A DNA stretch of 64,000 bases from Streptomyces sp. 2114.4 (GTDB lineage Bacteria > Actinomycetota > Actinomycetes > Streptomycetales > Streptomycetaceae): contig NZ_FYEY01000001.1 in assembly GCF_900187385.1 (NCBI RefSeq), positions 2,542,001 through 2,606,000 on the forward strand, in the 5' to 3' direction. Of this stretch, positions 17,472-26,966 are shown one piece after another. The position numbers and the translations under genes were made by a program. Within the stretch, counting starts at the first letter, position 1; each line of letters starts with the position of its first letter. The notes beneath the pieces are model-generated. The model did no database searches. It saw only the letters and a list, made by a program, of their open reading frames with translations, and had not been told where the DNA came from.

Positions 17472-17912
17472 GTGCACCCCTCAACCGCGCCCGTCACCCG
17501 GACACGCCTCCGCGTCTCGGCGGGCGCCAGGCCGTACGTTCTCACCGCACCGAGCACCCCCACCGCCCCCAAGGCCGCGCGCGATTTCGTCCACGCCGTG
17601 CTGCGCCGCACCCCGCTCTCCCCGCTCCTCGACACCGCCGTGCTGCTCACCTCGGAGGCGGTGACCCGCGCGCATCTGCACACACCGCACACGGCGGACA
17701 TCCTGCTGCGGATGCTGACCGCCGGGCAGGGCCTGCGGATCAGCGTGCACGACCGGGCACCGGTCCGGATTCCGCGGCCGGTGCCCGGCGGGCAGCCGGA
17801 CGACTACGGGCTCCTGCTGACCGGCCACCTCGCCGACGACTGGGGCACGACGCCGCCCGAGGACCTGCCGCGGCCCACCTCGCTGTGGTTCGAGCTCCAC
17901 CTCAGGCAGTGA
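17472..17912 (+). CDS. ATP-binding (HATPase_c_2) anti-sigma-like protein, degenerate
   Basis: The 146 residues from the GTG at 17472 (GGGAGGGAGA just upstream) match small regulatory GHKL ATPases of the RsbW/SpoIIAB type that abound in Streptomyces: ARDFVHAVLRR, LLTSEAVTRAHLHT, LRISVHDRAPV and LADDWG. In active family members the N-box reads ELVTNAVRHA. Here the Mg-binding Asn is Arg (EAVTRAHLH) and the G1 box GRGLLL is replaced by DYGLLL. ATP binding or kinase activity may therefore be lost and the protein may act only by binding partners. It is convergent with rodA (7-nt gap), facing the cell-wall cluster. Confidence 0.7.
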   Translation: MHPSTAPVTRTRLRVSAGARPYVLTAPSTPTAPKAARDFVHAVLRRTPLSPLLDTAVLLTSEAVTRAHLHTPHTADILLRMLTAGQGLRISVHDRAPVRIPRPVPGGQPDDYGLLLTGHLADDWGTTPPEDLPRPTSLWFELHLRQ

Positions 17913-17919
17913 GGCGGCG

Positions 17920-19134
17920 TCAGCGCGAAGCCGACAGGGGGCGCTGTACGCGGATCGACTGGAGCAGCCCGATCGCGATCCAGACGGCGAACATCGAGGT
18001 GCCGCCGTAGGAGACGAACGGCAGGGGGAGGCCGGTGACGGGCATGATGCCGAGGGTCATCCCGACGTTCTCGAAGGACTGGAAGGCGAACCACGCGATG
18101 ATCCCGGCGGCGACGATGGTGCCGTAGAGCTCGGTGGACTCGCGCGCGATCCGGCAGGCGCGCCACAGGACGACGCCGAGCAGCACGATGATCAGGCCCG
18201 CGCCCAGGAAGCCGAGCTCCTCACCGGCGACGGTGAAGATGAAGTCCGTCTGCTGTTCGGGGACGAACTGGCCGGTGGTCTGGCTGCCGTGGAAGAGCCC
18301 GGAGCCGGTCAGTCCGCCGCCGCCGATCGCGATCCGTGCCTGGTTGGTGTTGTAGCCGACGCCGGCCGGATCGAGGCTCGGGTTGGCGAACGCGGCGAAG
18401 CGGGCGATCTGGTAGGCGTCCAGTAGCCCGAGCTGCCAGATGGCGACACAGCCCACGACGCCGGTGCCGACCAGTCCGAGGATCCAGCGGTTGGAGGCGC
18501 CGGAGGAGAGCAGGACGCCCAGGATGACGGCGCCGAGCACCATCACCGATCCGAGGTCGGGCATCAGCATGATCACGGCGACCGGGACGGCCGCCAGGCC
18601 GAGGGCCGTGACGACGGTGCGGTGGCCGGGGTGCGGGCGGTCCCCCGCGTCGACCCGGGACGCCAGGATCATCGCCATGCCGAGCGTGATGGTGATCTTC
18701 GCGAACTCCGCGGGCTGGAGCGAGAAGCCGCCGGGGATCGCCAGCCAGGAACGCGAACCGTTGATGGTGGCGCCCAGCGGCGTCAGGACCAGCAGCGCCA
18801 GCACGACCGACAGGGCGTAGAGGATCGGGACCGCGCCGCGGAGGGTGCGGTGCCCGAGCCAGATCGTGCCGGCGGCCAGCGCCAGGCCGATACCGAGATT
18901 CAGCAGATGGTGCAGGAAGTAGTAGTACTCGTCGCCGTGGTTGAGCTCGGTGCGGTTGCGGGTGGCGGAGAAGACCAGCAGCGACCCCATCAGCGACAGC
19001 ACCAGGCAGGACAGCAGCAGCACCCAGTCCAGTTTGCGCAGCACCGAATCACGCGCCGTCAGCTTGCCCCAGGTACCGAGCTCGGGGGTGTAGCGCCGGA
19101 TCGAGAACGCCCGGGAGGTAGGGCTGGTCGTCAC
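17920..19134 (-). CDS. rodA: RodA/FtsW-type peptidoglycan glycosyltransferase (Sfr)
   Basis: This SEDS-family enzyme polymerises lipid II in the membrane, paired with the class B PBP encoded just upstream. The 404 residues give about ten membrane segments. Conserved pieces are GSRSWLAIPGGFSLQPAEFAK, NTNQARIAIGGGGLTGSGLF, QQTDFIFTVAGEELGF and GLPLPFVSYGGTS. The start overlaps the pbp2 stop by 4 nt (ATGA), so the pair is translationally coupled. In Streptomyces this locus serves spore-wall synthesis with MreBCD. Confidence 0.96.
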   Translation of the reverse strand: MTTSPTSRAFSIRRYTPELGTWGKLTARDSVLRKLDWVLLLSCLVLSLMGSLLVFSATRNRTELNHGDEYYYFLHHLLNLGIGLALAAGTIWLGHRTLRGAVPILYALSVVLALLVLTPLGATINGSRSWLAIPGGFSLQPAEFAKITITLGMAMILASRVDAGDRPHPGHRTVVTALGLAAVPVAVIMLMPDLGSVMVLGAVILGVLLSSGASNRWILGLVGTGVVGCVAIWQLGLLDAYQIARFAAFANPSLDPAGVGYNTNQARIAIGGGGLTGSGLFHGSQTTGQFVPEQQTDFIFTVAGEELGFLGAGLIIVLLGVVLWRACRIARESTELYGTIVAAGIIAWFAFQSFENVGMTLGIMPVTGLPLPFVSYGGTSMFAVWIAIGLLQSIRVQRPLSASR

Positions 19135-21281
19135 TGTGGGCTCTCCGATGCGGACGGCGACGGCGACGGCAGGACGTAGGGCTTGATGGGCTGAGCCTCG
19201 ATGGTCCCGTCACCCTCGATCTTGGGGAGCGAGCCCTGGGGCTTCGGCAGCAGGGCGGCCTTCGGGTTGATGCCCCCCTTCTCGTCGACTCCGTACAGGG
19301 CGTTGTAGATGTTGCGTACGGCCGGACCGGAGGCGCCGGAGCCGGTACCACCCTGGGCGATCGTCATGACGATCGTGTAGTCCTTGGTGTACGTCGCGAA
19401 CCACGAGGTGGTCTGCTTGCCGTAGACCTCGGCGGTACCGGTCTTGGCGTGCATCGGAATCTTGTCCTGCGGCCAGCCCTGGAAGCGCCAGGCGGCGGTA
19501 CCGCGGGTGGCCACACCCGCCAGCGCGGAATCGATCTGCTGGAGCGTCTTGGGGCTGTCCGGCAGCTTGCCGTGCGACGTGGGCTTGATCTGCTGCACCT
19601 TCTTGCCGTCGGGGCTGACGACGGCCTTGCCGACGGTCGGGTTGTAGAGGGTGCCGCCGTTGGCGATCGCGCCGTAGATGGTCGCCATCTGGATCGGTGT
19701 GACGAGGGTGTCGCCCTGCCCGATGGCGTAGTTGATGGAGTCGTAGGCGTGCAGCTTCATGCCTTCGAGGCAGCCCTCACGGGCGAGCTTGGTACCGAAG
19801 TCCTTCTTCTTGGGCCAGGCCTTGGCCTGCTTGCACCAGCCGTCCTTGTTGGCCTTCCAGAAGTCGGTCTTCCACTTGCGGTCGGGGACCCGGCCGGTGA
19901 CCTCGTTGGGCAGGTCGATGCCGGTCTCCTTGCCGAGGCCGAACTGGTGGGCGGTCTTGTAGAACCAGTCGTTGGGGTCCTTCTTGGGCTTGTCCCCGCC
20001 GTCCTTCTTCCACTCCTCGTGCGAGAGCCGGTAGAAGACGGTGTCGCAGGAGACCTCCAGCGCCCGGCCCAGGCTGATGTCGCCGTGGCCCTCGCCCTCG
20101 AAGTTCTTGAAGGTCTGGCCGCCGATGCTGTACGAGCTGGTGCAGGGGTAGTGGCCGTTGAAGTCGTAGCCCGCGTTGATCGCGGCCGTGGTCGAGATGA
20201 CCTTGAAGATCGAGCCGGGGGCGGCCTGTCCCTGGATGGCGCGGTTCAGCAGCGGGTAGTTGGAGTCCTTGCCGGTGAGGTGGGCGTAGTCCTTGCCGGA
20301 GATGCCGCCGACCCAGGCGTTGGGGTCGTAGCTGGGGTTGGAGGCCATCGCCACCACCCGGCCGGTCTTGGCCTCCATCACGACCACGGCGCCCGAGTCG
20401 GCCTTGTAGTTGGTGCCGGTGTTCTTGTCGTGCACCTTGCGGGCGTCCTTCATGGCCTGCTCGAGCTGCTTCTCCGCTATGGCCTGCACGCGGGCGTCGA
20501 TGCTGGTGACGACGCTCGCGCCGCCCTGGCCCTTCTCGCTCTTGGCCTGGCCGATGACCCGGCCGAGGTTGTCGACCTCATAGCGGGTGACGGCGGCCTT
20601 GCCGCGCAGATAGCGGTCGTACGTACGTTCCAGACCGGACCGGCCGATCTGGTCGGAGCGCAGGAACGGCGAGCGGGTGTTCTTGGCCTTGTTGATCTCC
20701 TCGTCGGTCACCGGCGAGAGGTAGCCGAGCACCTGGGCGGTGTTGGCGTTGCCGGGCTCGGCGTAGCGCCGTACGGCGGTGGGTTCGGCGCTGATGCCGG
20801 GGAACGCCTCGGAGCGTTCGCGGATCTGGAGGGCCTGCTGGGTGGTGGCCTCGTCGGTGATCGGGATCGGCTGGTAGGGCGAACCGTTCCAGCAGGGCTG
20901 CGGGGTCTTGGCGTCGCACAGCCGGACCTTGTTGCGGATCTCCTTCTCGGACATCCCGAGCACCTTGGCCAGCCGGCCGAGCACGGCCTTGCCGTCGTCC
21001 TTCATCTTCAGCAGATCGGTACGGCTCGCGGAGACGACCAGGCGGGTCTGGTTGTCGGCCAGCGGCACCCCCCGCGCATCGAGGATCGAGCCGCGGGTGG
21101 CGGGCTCGATGACCTGCTGAACGTGGTTGTTCTTCGCCTCGGTGGCGTACTCCTGGCCGTTGCGGATCTGCAGATACCAGAGCCGGCCGCCGAGGGTGAG
21201 CAGCAGGGAGAAGACCAGGATCTGGATCGCGATGAGCCGGACGCTGACCCGGGAGGTCCGGGTTTCCGGGAGATTACTCAT
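19131..21281 (-). CDS. mrdA: penicillin-binding protein 2 (class B transpeptidase)
   Basis: This is the class B transpeptidase partner of RodA. The ATG at 21281 (MSNLPETRTSRVS) has GGAGG 10 nt upstream and is preferred over a GTG six codons earlier; it gives 716 residues. One N-terminal membrane helix (LIAIQILVFSLLLTLGGRLW) is followed by the PBP dimer domain and the transpeptidase domain with SIFK (near residue 355), SIN (near 515) and KTG (near 610). A Pro/Ser-rich tail ends it. It is part of the mreB-mreC-mreD-pbp2-rodA unit, 48 nt after mreD. Confidence 0.96.
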   Translation of the reverse strand: MSNLPETRTSRVSVRLIAIQILVFSLLLTLGGRLWYLQIRNGQEYATEAKNNHVQQVIEPATRGSILDARGVPLADNQTRLVVSASRTDLLKMKDDGKAVLGRLAKVLGMSEKEIRNKVRLCDAKTPQPCWNGSPYQPIPITDEATTQQALQIRERSEAFPGISAEPTAVRRYAEPGNANTAQVLGYLSPVTDEEINKAKNTRSPFLRSDQIGRSGLERTYDRYLRGKAAVTRYEVDNLGRVIGQAKSEKGQGGASVVTSIDARVQAIAEKQLEQAMKDARKVHDKNTGTNYKADSGAVVVMEAKTGRVVAMASNPSYDPNAWVGGISGKDYAHLTGKDSNYPLLNRAIQGQAAPGSIFKVISTTAAINAGYDFNGHYPCTSSYSIGGQTFKNFEGEGHGDISLGRALEVSCDTVFYRLSHEEWKKDGGDKPKKDPNDWFYKTAHQFGLGKETGIDLPNEVTGRVPDRKWKTDFWKANKDGWCKQAKAWPKKKDFGTKLAREGCLEGMKLHAYDSINYAIGQGDTLVTPIQMATIYGAIANGGTLYNPTVGKAVVSPDGKKVQQIKPTSHGKLPDSPKTLQQIDSALAGVATRGTAAWRFQGWPQDKIPMHAKTGTAEVYGKQTTSWFATYTKDYTIVMTIAQGGTGSGASGPAVRNIYNALYGVDEKGGINPKAALLPKPQGSLPKIEGDGTIEAQPIKPYVLPSPSPSASESPQ

Positions 21282-21329
21282 GGCGCGCAGCGCCTCCACG
21301 AGGGGTGGTGATCGGAAGGAGACAGGGCG

Positions 21330-22049
21330 TCACAGTCGCTTGACCCCCTTGATGCGGCCCACCTTGTCGCGGGCCGACTTGCCGAGCAGGCTGCCGCGCT
21401 GGCTGCCGATGCCCGTGCCCGTGCGCAGGGATTTCATGGCACCGCGGCTGGCCTTGAGTCCCGTGCCGGTGGTGAGCCAGCCGTATCCCGCATCGCGGCT
21501 GCCGGCCCCGCCGCTCTGGCTGCCGGAACTGTCGCCGGCCAGCAGATCGCCCTCGGTTTTCCGCGCCACAGCCATCACGAGAGGAACCGTGAAGGGGGCC
21601 AGCAGCAGGTCGTAGAGGGTGGCGCTGAGCAGCAGTCCGACGATGCCGACGTGGCGGGCGGCGGTGTCACCGACCAGCGAGCCGACGCCGGCGTACATCA
21701 GCGTCGAGCCGACGGCGGCACCGAGGACGACGAGCAGCGGAAGCGTCGCCGAGCGGTGCCGGCCCGAGTCCGGCTTGGTCAGACCCGCGGCATAGCCGAT
21801 GACGCAGAGCACCAGCGCATAGCGGCCGATGGCGTGGTCGGACGGCGGGGCGAGGTCGGCCAGCAGCCCGGCGAAGAAGCCGACCAGCGCGCCGCCGACA
21901 TGGCCGTAGACCAGCGCGAGGCCGACCACGACGAGCAGCAGCAGATCCGGTACCGCACCGGGAAGTTGGAGTCTGGCGAGAATGGTGACCTGGATGACGA
22001 GGGCGACGACCACCAGCGGGGCCGAGAGCAGGATCCGGTTGATGCGCAT
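21330..22049 (-). CDS. mreD: rod shape-determining membrane protein MreD
   Basis: MreD is a small polytopic membrane partner of MreC. The 239 residues have about five or six hydrophobic segments starting with ILLSAPLVVVALVIQVTILA, and PGAVPDLLLLVVVGLALVYG is typical. The last 70 residues are a hydrophilic Ser/Gly/Arg-rich tail longer than in rod-shaped bacteria. It begins 3 nt after mreC. Confidence 0.93.
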   Translation of the reverse strand: MRINRILLSAPLVVVALVIQVTILARLQLPGAVPDLLLLVVVGLALVYGHVGGALVGFFAGLLADLAPPSDHAIGRYALVLCVIGYAAGLTKPDSGRHRSATLPLLVVLGAAVGSTLMYAGVGSLVGDTAARHVGIVGLLLSATLYDLLLAPFTVPLVMAVARKTEGDLLAGDSSGSQSGGAGSRDAGYGWLTTGTGLKASRGAMKSLRTGTGIGSQRGSLLGKSARDKVGRIKGVKRL

Positions 22050-22052
22050 CGG

Positions 22053-22985
22053 TCAGCTCCTGGGTGAAGCGCTCGCGGAGGGGGTGGCCGTGACGGTGAC
22101 CGTCGGCGTCGGCTTGGGCTTCGCGGGCGCAGGCGGCAGGACGGTGTCGCGGGGGTCCTGGCGGGGCGGTGCGACGACCACGCCGACGATGTCGAGCTGG
22201 GAGAACGAGACGAACGGCCGGACCTGGAGGTTGCGGGTCAGATCGCCGTTGGACGGCTCGACCTTGACGACCCTGCCGACGGGCACCCCGGGCACGAACG
22301 GCTTGTCCCGGCTGGAGCCGAAGGTGACCAGGCGGTCGCCCCGCTTGATGTTGGCCTTGCCGTTGAGAAGCTGCACGCGCAGCGAGCGGACGCCCTGCCC
22401 GTTGGCGAAGCCGATCTCGTTGGTCTTCTCCATACGGGTGCCGACGGTGAAGTCGGGGTCGGCGGCCAGCAGGACGGTGGAGGTGTCGGCGCCGACCGTG
22501 GTGACCCGGCCGACCAGACCGTCGCCGTTGAGGACGGTCATGTCGCGGGCGATGCCGTCCCGGCGGCCGGCGTCGATGGTGACGGTCCAGGAGAAGCCCT
22601 GGGCCGAGCCGATGGCGATGACCTGGGCGCCCTTGATGCCGTACTGGCCGGTGCCGGCGGTCTTGAGGATCTTGTCGAGCTCGGCGGCGCGGCTGCGGTT
22701 GCGGTCGGAGGAGCCGAGCTTGGCCTTCAGCGCCTCGTTCTCGTGCTCCAGCGTGCTGATCCGGTTGTGCCGGCGGCCGGAGTCCCGCACGGCACCGATG
22801 GCGTTGCCGACCGGATTGACGACGCGGGCCACGCCGCCCTCGACCGGGCCGAAGGCGGAGGCGGCGGCTTGCCGGGCACCATCGAGCGGGGACTGTTCGC
22901 CGCCGCGGATATCGACCGTGATCAGCGCGAACGCGATCGCGATCAGCAGCACCAGCAGCAGCCGGCTCTCTCGTGTGTCCCTCAC
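22053..22985 (-). CDS. mreC: rod shape-determining protein MreC
   Basis: MreC is a bitopic scaffold linking MreB with the periplasmic wall enzymes. The 310 residues begin with a short cytosolic part and one membrane helix (LLLVLLIAIAFALITVDI), then a coiled coil (about 75-100: RISTLEHENEALKAKL) and the beta-rich MreC core (DGIARDMTVLNGDGLVGRV; VVKVEPSNGDLTRNLQVRPF). The GTG start is weakly supported: GGAAGGA lies 13 nt upstream. The C-terminal 30 residues are Pro/Thr-rich. Confidence 0.95.
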   Translation of the reverse strand: MRDTRESRLLLVLLIAIAFALITVDIRGGEQSPLDGARQAAASAFGPVEGGVARVVNPVGNAIGAVRDSGRRHNRISTLEHENEALKAKLGSSDRNRSRAAELDKILKTAGTGQYGIKGAQVIAIGSAQGFSWTVTIDAGRRDGIARDMTVLNGDGLVGRVTTVGADTSTVLLAADPDFTVGTRMEKTNEIGFANGQGVRSLRVQLLNGKANIKRGDRLVTFGSSRDKPFVPGVPVGRVVKVEPSNGDLTRNLQVRPFVSFSQLDIVGVVVAPPRQDPRDTVLPPAPAKPKPTPTVTVTATPSASASPRS

Positions 22986-23178
22986 GTGCGGCGGCCGTGT
23001 CCTTCCTCGTAGGACCGGCCGGCTGCGGGCCCCGCCGGTCTCGTTCGGGAGTTGAGCGTTGTGCCTGATGTGACGGCGCCGGATGATGAAGCGTCAGGAC
23101 ACCGTGTCTGTCGGGATGTTGTGCCTGTATATCAGCGATCCGCCGGGCGGACCGGCCGGGGTCGCCAGGGGCCCCGAC

Positions 23179-23208
23179 CGCCGCGGACGCCGTTCGGCGT
23201 CCGCGGCG
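23179..23208 (-). terminator. terminator or attenuator between mreB and mreC
   Basis: A perfect 13-bp stem (23179-23191 with 23196-23208) around a GTTC loop lies 22 nt after the mreB stop. It would lower read-through so that mreB is made in excess over mreC/mreD. Confidence 0.75.
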
Positions 23209-23229
23209 TGGAGCGGGACCCGGGCCGTG

Positions 23230-24261
23230 CTACCTGCGCGGCTGGGAGTCGAGGACCTGCTGCAGCGCCTCGAACTCCTCGACGCACTTGCCGGAACCGA
23301 GCGCGACGGAGTCGAGCGGGTCCTCGGCGATGTGGATGGGCATACCGGTCTCGCGGCGCAGCCGCTCGTCGAGGCCGCGGAGCAGGGCGCCGCCTCCGGT
23401 GAGCACGATGCCGCGGTCCATGACGTCACCGGACAGCTCCGGCGGGCACTTGTCGAGCGTCGTCTTGACCGCGTCGACGATGGAGTTGACCGGCTCCTCG
23501 ATGGCCTTGCGGACCTCGGCGGCCGAGATGACGACGGTCTTCGGCAGGCCGGAGACCAGGTCACGGCCGCGGATCTCGGTGTGCTCGTCCTGCTCGAGGT
23601 CGTACGCCGAACCGATGGTGATCTTGATGCTCTCGGCGGTGCGCTCGCCCAGCAGAAGGCTGTACTCCTTCTTGATGTGCTGGATGATCGCGTTGTCGAG
23701 TTCGTCGCCGGCCACCCGGATGGACTGCGCGGTGACGATGCCGCCGAGCGAGATGACCGCGACCTCGGTGGTACCGCCGCCGATGTCCACGACCATGTTG
23801 CCGGTGGCCTCGTGCACCGGCAGGCCGGACCCGATCGCGGCGGCCATCGGCTCCTCGATGATGTGGACCTGGCGCGCGCCGGCCTGGGTCGAGGCCTCGA
23901 TGACCGCGCGGCGCTCCACGCCGGTGATGCCGGAGGGGACACACACGACGACCCGCGGGCGGGCCAGATAGCGCCGCTTGTGGATCTTCAGGATGAAGTA
24001 GCGGAGCATCCGCTCGGTGATCTCGAAATCGGCGATCACGCCGTCTTTCAGGGGCCGTACGGCGACGATGTTGCCGGGCGTGCGCCCGATCATCTTCTTC
24101 GCCTCAGCACCTACCGCGAGAATCCCGCCGGTGTTGGTGTTGATGGCCACGACCGACGGCTCGTTGAGGACGATGCCGCGGCCCCTGACGTACACCAGCG
24201 TGTTGGCGGTCCCGAGGTCGACAGCCATGTCACGGCCGATGAACGACATGTTGTTCCCCAT
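23230..24261 (-). CDS. mreB: actin-like rod shape protein MreB
   Basis: MreB is a bacterial actin. In Streptomyces it localises to sporulation septa and guides spore-wall thickening. The 343 residues contain the phosphate 1 loop DLGTANT, phosphate 2 DIGGGTTE and adenosine motif [11 protein letters not shown], with the full family length. Two starts are possible: ATG 24261 (MGNNMSFIG) or the in-frame ATG four codons on, which has GGGG 6 nt before it. It is the first gene of the mre-pbp2-rodA group; a strong hairpin follows it. Confidence 0.97.
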   Translation of the reverse strand: MGNNMSFIGRDMAVDLGTANTLVYVRGRGIVLNEPSVVAINTNTGGILAVGAEAKKMIGRTPGNIVAVRPLKDGVIADFEITERMLRYFILKIHKRRYLARPRVVVCVPSGITGVERRAVIEASTQAGARQVHIIEEPMAAAIGSGLPVHEATGNMVVDIGGGTTEVAVISLGGIVTAQSIRVAGDELDNAIIQHIKKEYSLLLGERTAESIKITIGSAYDLEQDEHTEIRGRDLVSGLPKTVVISAAEVRKAIEEPVNSIVDAVKTTLDKCPPELSGDVMDRGIVLTGGGALLRGLDERLRRETGMPIHIAEDPLDSVALGSGKCVEEFEALQQVLDSQPRR

Positions 24262-24483
24262 GAGGATACGTCTGGCCTTCCCAACTGGAGCGAATGCTTA
24301 CTGGAGGTCGGCAGGAGGTGATGCGCTGTGCGGCGCGGAAGCCTCCATCGTAGTTCGTAGTGCGCCCACTCGAACACGTCGGGAGGCTGTTTCGCCATTG
24401 TCAGCCGTACACGCACCCGCCCCCCTTAATGGTGACGTCGTGTCGCGATGATGCGTTCCCCCGATCGTGTCGTATACACCAAA

Positions 24484-24511
24484 GGGCGACCGATGTTTTT
24501 TTCGGTCGCCC
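24484..24511 (-). terminator. terminator of ndk
   Basis: A perfect 10-bp stem GGGCGACCGA/TCGGTCGCCC (24484-24493 with 24502-24511) with a T-rich loop lies 30-60 nt past the ndk stop. Confidence 0.75.
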
Positions 24512-24543
24512 CTGGTCACGAGGGGTGTGTAGCTGACGAGACG

Positions 24544-24957
24544 TCAGGAGATGCCGGGGAAGAAAATCTTGATTTCACGCTCTGCGGACTCTTCGGAATC
24601 CGATGCATGGATCAGATTCTCTCGGGTGATCGTTCCGAAGTCCCCACGAATGGACCCACCCGGCGCGGCAATCGGGTCAGTCGGACCGGCCAGCGTCCGC
24701 ACGCCCTCGATCACCCGCTCGCCCTCGACGACCATCGAGACCACCGGCCCGGAGGACATAAAGGCGACCAGGGGCTCGTAGAACGGCTTGCCGACGTGCT
24801 CGGCGTAGTGCTGCTCGAGCAGCGCGCGGTCCAGGCTGCGCAGCTCCAGCGCGCTGATCGTCCAGCCGGCCTTTTTCTCGATACGGCCGAGAATCTCGCC
24901 GATCAGACCGCGCTGGACGGCGTCGGGCTTGAGGAGGACGAGGGTGCGCTGGCTCAC
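24544..24957 (-). CDS. ndk: nucleoside diphosphate kinase
   Basis: Ndk equilibrates nucleoside di- and triphosphates through a phosphohistidine. The GTG at 24955-24957 (SQRTLVLLKPDAVQRG) has GGGAG 7 nt upstream and gives 137 residues, the normal length. The catalytic His is in ENLIHASDS near residue 115. KPDAVQRGLIGEI and GTIRGDF-type motifs (GGSIRGDFG here) are intact. An in-frame upstream extension to 25122 lacks support. Confidence 0.97.
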   Translation of the reverse strand: MSQRTLVLLKPDAVQRGLIGEILGRIEKKAGWTISALELRSLDRALLEQHYAEHVGKPFYEPLVAFMSSGPVVSMVVEGERVIEGVRTLAGPTDPIAAPGGSIRGDFGTITRENLIHASDSEESAEREIKIFFPGIS

Positions 24958-25082
24958 GGAGGAACTCCCTGGATATGAACAATGGTCAGCGGGTGAACTG
25001 AGGCTACATGGGTGACCCGGCCCCGGGCGGCCCCGCCCCCGGCCACCTTCCCCGGGGCCCGGGGCGGCGCCCGCGCCCTGTC

Positions 25083-25436
25083 TCAGGCCGGCTCGCCCGG
25101 CGCCTCGGCCTGCGCGGCCCAACGGGCCTTCGCCTCATCGATCTTGCGTCCGAAGTGGACCGACGCCCACCACAGGGCCGCGAAGACCGCGCCCAGGAAG
25201 AACATCGTCGGGACCACGAAACCGGCGGCGATCAGGGCGAGCTGCAGCACCCAGCCGAGCTGGACGCCCCCCGGGCGGCTGAGCATCCCGCACAGCAGGA
25301 GGCTCAGCAGCATCCCGATGCCGCTGACCGTCCAGACCGTGGCCGCCGGCAGGTCGGTCATCTGCATCGCCACCAGGCCCGCGAAGCCGATCACGAAGAA
25401 TTCACCTATCAGGGTGCTCGCACACAGGGTGCGCAT
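25083..25436 (-). CDS. DUF4233 small membrane protein
   Basis: The 117 residues form about four hydrophobic segments (LIGEFFVIGFAGLVAM, VWTVSGIGMLLSLLLCGML, VLQLALIAAGFVVPTMFF). The family is found after folC in actinobacteria; here it starts 2 nt past the folC stop, so the two are co-translated. No function is known to me. Confidence 0.85.
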   Translation of the reverse strand: MRTLCASTLIGEFFVIGFAGLVAMQMTDLPAATVWTVSGIGMLLSLLLCGMLSRPGGVQLGWVLQLALIAAGFVVPTMFFLGAVFAALWWASVHFGRKIDEAKARWAAQAEAPGEPA

Positions 25437-25438
25437 GA

Positions 25439-26953
25439 TCAGCCCCTTCCCATCAGCAGCCGGGCCTCGCCGACCGTGATCACCGAGCCGGTCACCAGCA
25501 CACCCGCTCCGGAGAACTCGCCCTCTTCCTCGGCGAGGGTGATCGCCGCCTCCAGGGCGTCGTCGAGCCGCGGCTCGACCTGCACGCGCTCGGCGCCGAA
25601 GACCTCGACGGCCACGGCGGCCAGCTCATCGGGATCCATCGCACGATGGCTGGAATTACGTGTCACCACGACCTCGGCGAAGATCGGCTCGAAGGCCTCC
25701 AGAAAACCGCGTACGTCCTTGTCCCCGCTGGCCCCGACGACACCCACCAGCCGGCTGAACCCGAACGCCTCGGTGACCGCCTCGGCCGCCGCCCGCGCAC
25801 CCGCGGGGTTGTGTGCCGCGTCCAGCACGACCGTCGGGCTGCGCCGTACGACCTCCATCCGGCCGGGCGAGCTGACCGCGGCGAACGCGGAGCGGATGGT
25901 GTCGATGTCCAGCGTGCGGGCGTGGTCCGAGCCGACGCCGAAGAACGCCTCGACCGCGGCGAGCGCCACCGCGGCGTTGTGGGCCTGGTGGGCGCCGTAC
26001 AGCGGCAGGAAGATCTCGGGGTACTCGCCGCCCAGTCCGCGCAGGGTCAGCATCTGTCCGCCGACCGCGACCTCGCGGCTGAGCACGCCGAACTCCATGC
26101 CCTCACGGGCGACCGTGGCATCCACCTCGACCGCGCGCTTGAGCATCACCGACGCCGCGTCCACCGGCTGCTGCGCCAGCACGACCGTGGCGTCCTTCTT
26201 GATGATCCCGGACTTCTCGCCGGCGATCTGCTCGGGCGTCTCCCCCAGCCGGTCGGTGTGGTCCAGGGAGATCGGGGTGACCACGGCGACATCGCCGTCA
26301 ATGACGTTGGTCGCGTCCCACGTGCCGCCCATGCCGACCTCGACGACCGCGACGTCCACGGGGCTGTCGGCGAAGGCGGCGTACGCCATGGCCGTCAGCA
26401 CCTCGAAGAACGAGAGGCGGTACTCCTGCTGGGAGTCGACCATCTCCACGTACGGGGCGATGTCCCGGTAGGTCTCGATGAACTGCTCGGCGGAGATCGG
26501 GGCGGCGTCCAGGCTGATCCGCTCGGTGATCGACTGGACGTGCGGGCTGGTGTAACGGCCGGTGCGCAGGTCGAAGGCGGACAGCAGGGCCTCGATCATG
26601 CGGGCGGTGCTGGTCTTGCCGTTGGTGCCGGTGATGTGGATGGACGGGTAGGCACGCTGGGGTTCGCCCAGGATGTCCAGCAGCGCCGCGATGCGCTGTA
26701 CCGACGGGTCGAGCTTGGTCTCGCCCCAGCGGCCGGCCAGCTCGTCCTCGACGGCGCGCAGCGCACGGTCGACCTCGGGGTCGGCCGGGCGGGCAGGGAT
26801 CCCGTCCCCCTGCGGCGGCCCGGCCTGGGCGCGCAGGGTCCGGCTGCCGGCCTCGATCACCGCAAGATCCGGGTCACGGTCGGTCTCCGCCTCGACCAGT
26901 TCGTCGAAGGCTTCGTTCGGGTCGGGGTCGTCGTTCTGGGGGCGCTCGCTCAC
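25439..26953 (-). CDS. folC: folylpolyglutamate synthase / dihydrofolate synthase
   Basis: FolC adds glutamate to dihydropteroate and folates. The protein is 504 residues from the GTG at 26951-26953 (SERPQNDDPDPNEAFDE). The P-loop HITGTNGKTSTARM and the Mur-ligase motifs (VVEVGMGGTWDATN, ISLDHTDRLG, VVLDAAHNPAG) are intact. An N-terminal acidic extension of about 80 residues precedes the catalytic part, as in other Streptomyces. TAGACT ends 7 nt before the GTG and no ribosome site is present, so the transcript is probably leaderless. Confidence 0.96.
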   Translation of the reverse strand: MSERPQNDDPDPNEAFDELVEAETDRDPDLAVIEAGSRTLRAQAGPPQGDGIPARPADPEVDRALRAVEDELAGRWGETKLDPSVQRIAALLDILGEPQRAYPSIHITGTNGKTSTARMIEALLSAFDLRTGRYTSPHVQSITERISLDAAPISAEQFIETYRDIAPYVEMVDSQQEYRLSFFEVLTAMAYAAFADSPVDVAVVEVGMGGTWDATNVIDGDVAVVTPISLDHTDRLGETPEQIAGEKSGIIKKDATVVLAQQPVDAASVMLKRAVEVDATVAREGMEFGVLSREVAVGGQMLTLRGLGGEYPEIFLPLYGAHQAHNAAVALAAVEAFFGVGSDHARTLDIDTIRSAFAAVSSPGRMEVVRRSPTVVLDAAHNPAGARAAAEAVTEAFGFSRLVGVVGASGDKDVRGFLEAFEPIFAEVVVTRNSSHRAMDPDELAAVAVEVFGAERVQVEPRLDDALEAAITLAEEEGEFSGAGVLVTGSVITVGEARLLMGRG

Positions 26954-26960
26954 GCCGACC

Positions 26961-26966
26961 AGTCTA
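26961..26966 (-). promoter_or_regulatory. -10 element of a leaderless folC promoter
   Basis: TAGACT on the minus strand is followed by 7 nt and then the GTG of folC. There is no purine-rich ribosome site in between. The -35 region is weak. Confidence 0.55.
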
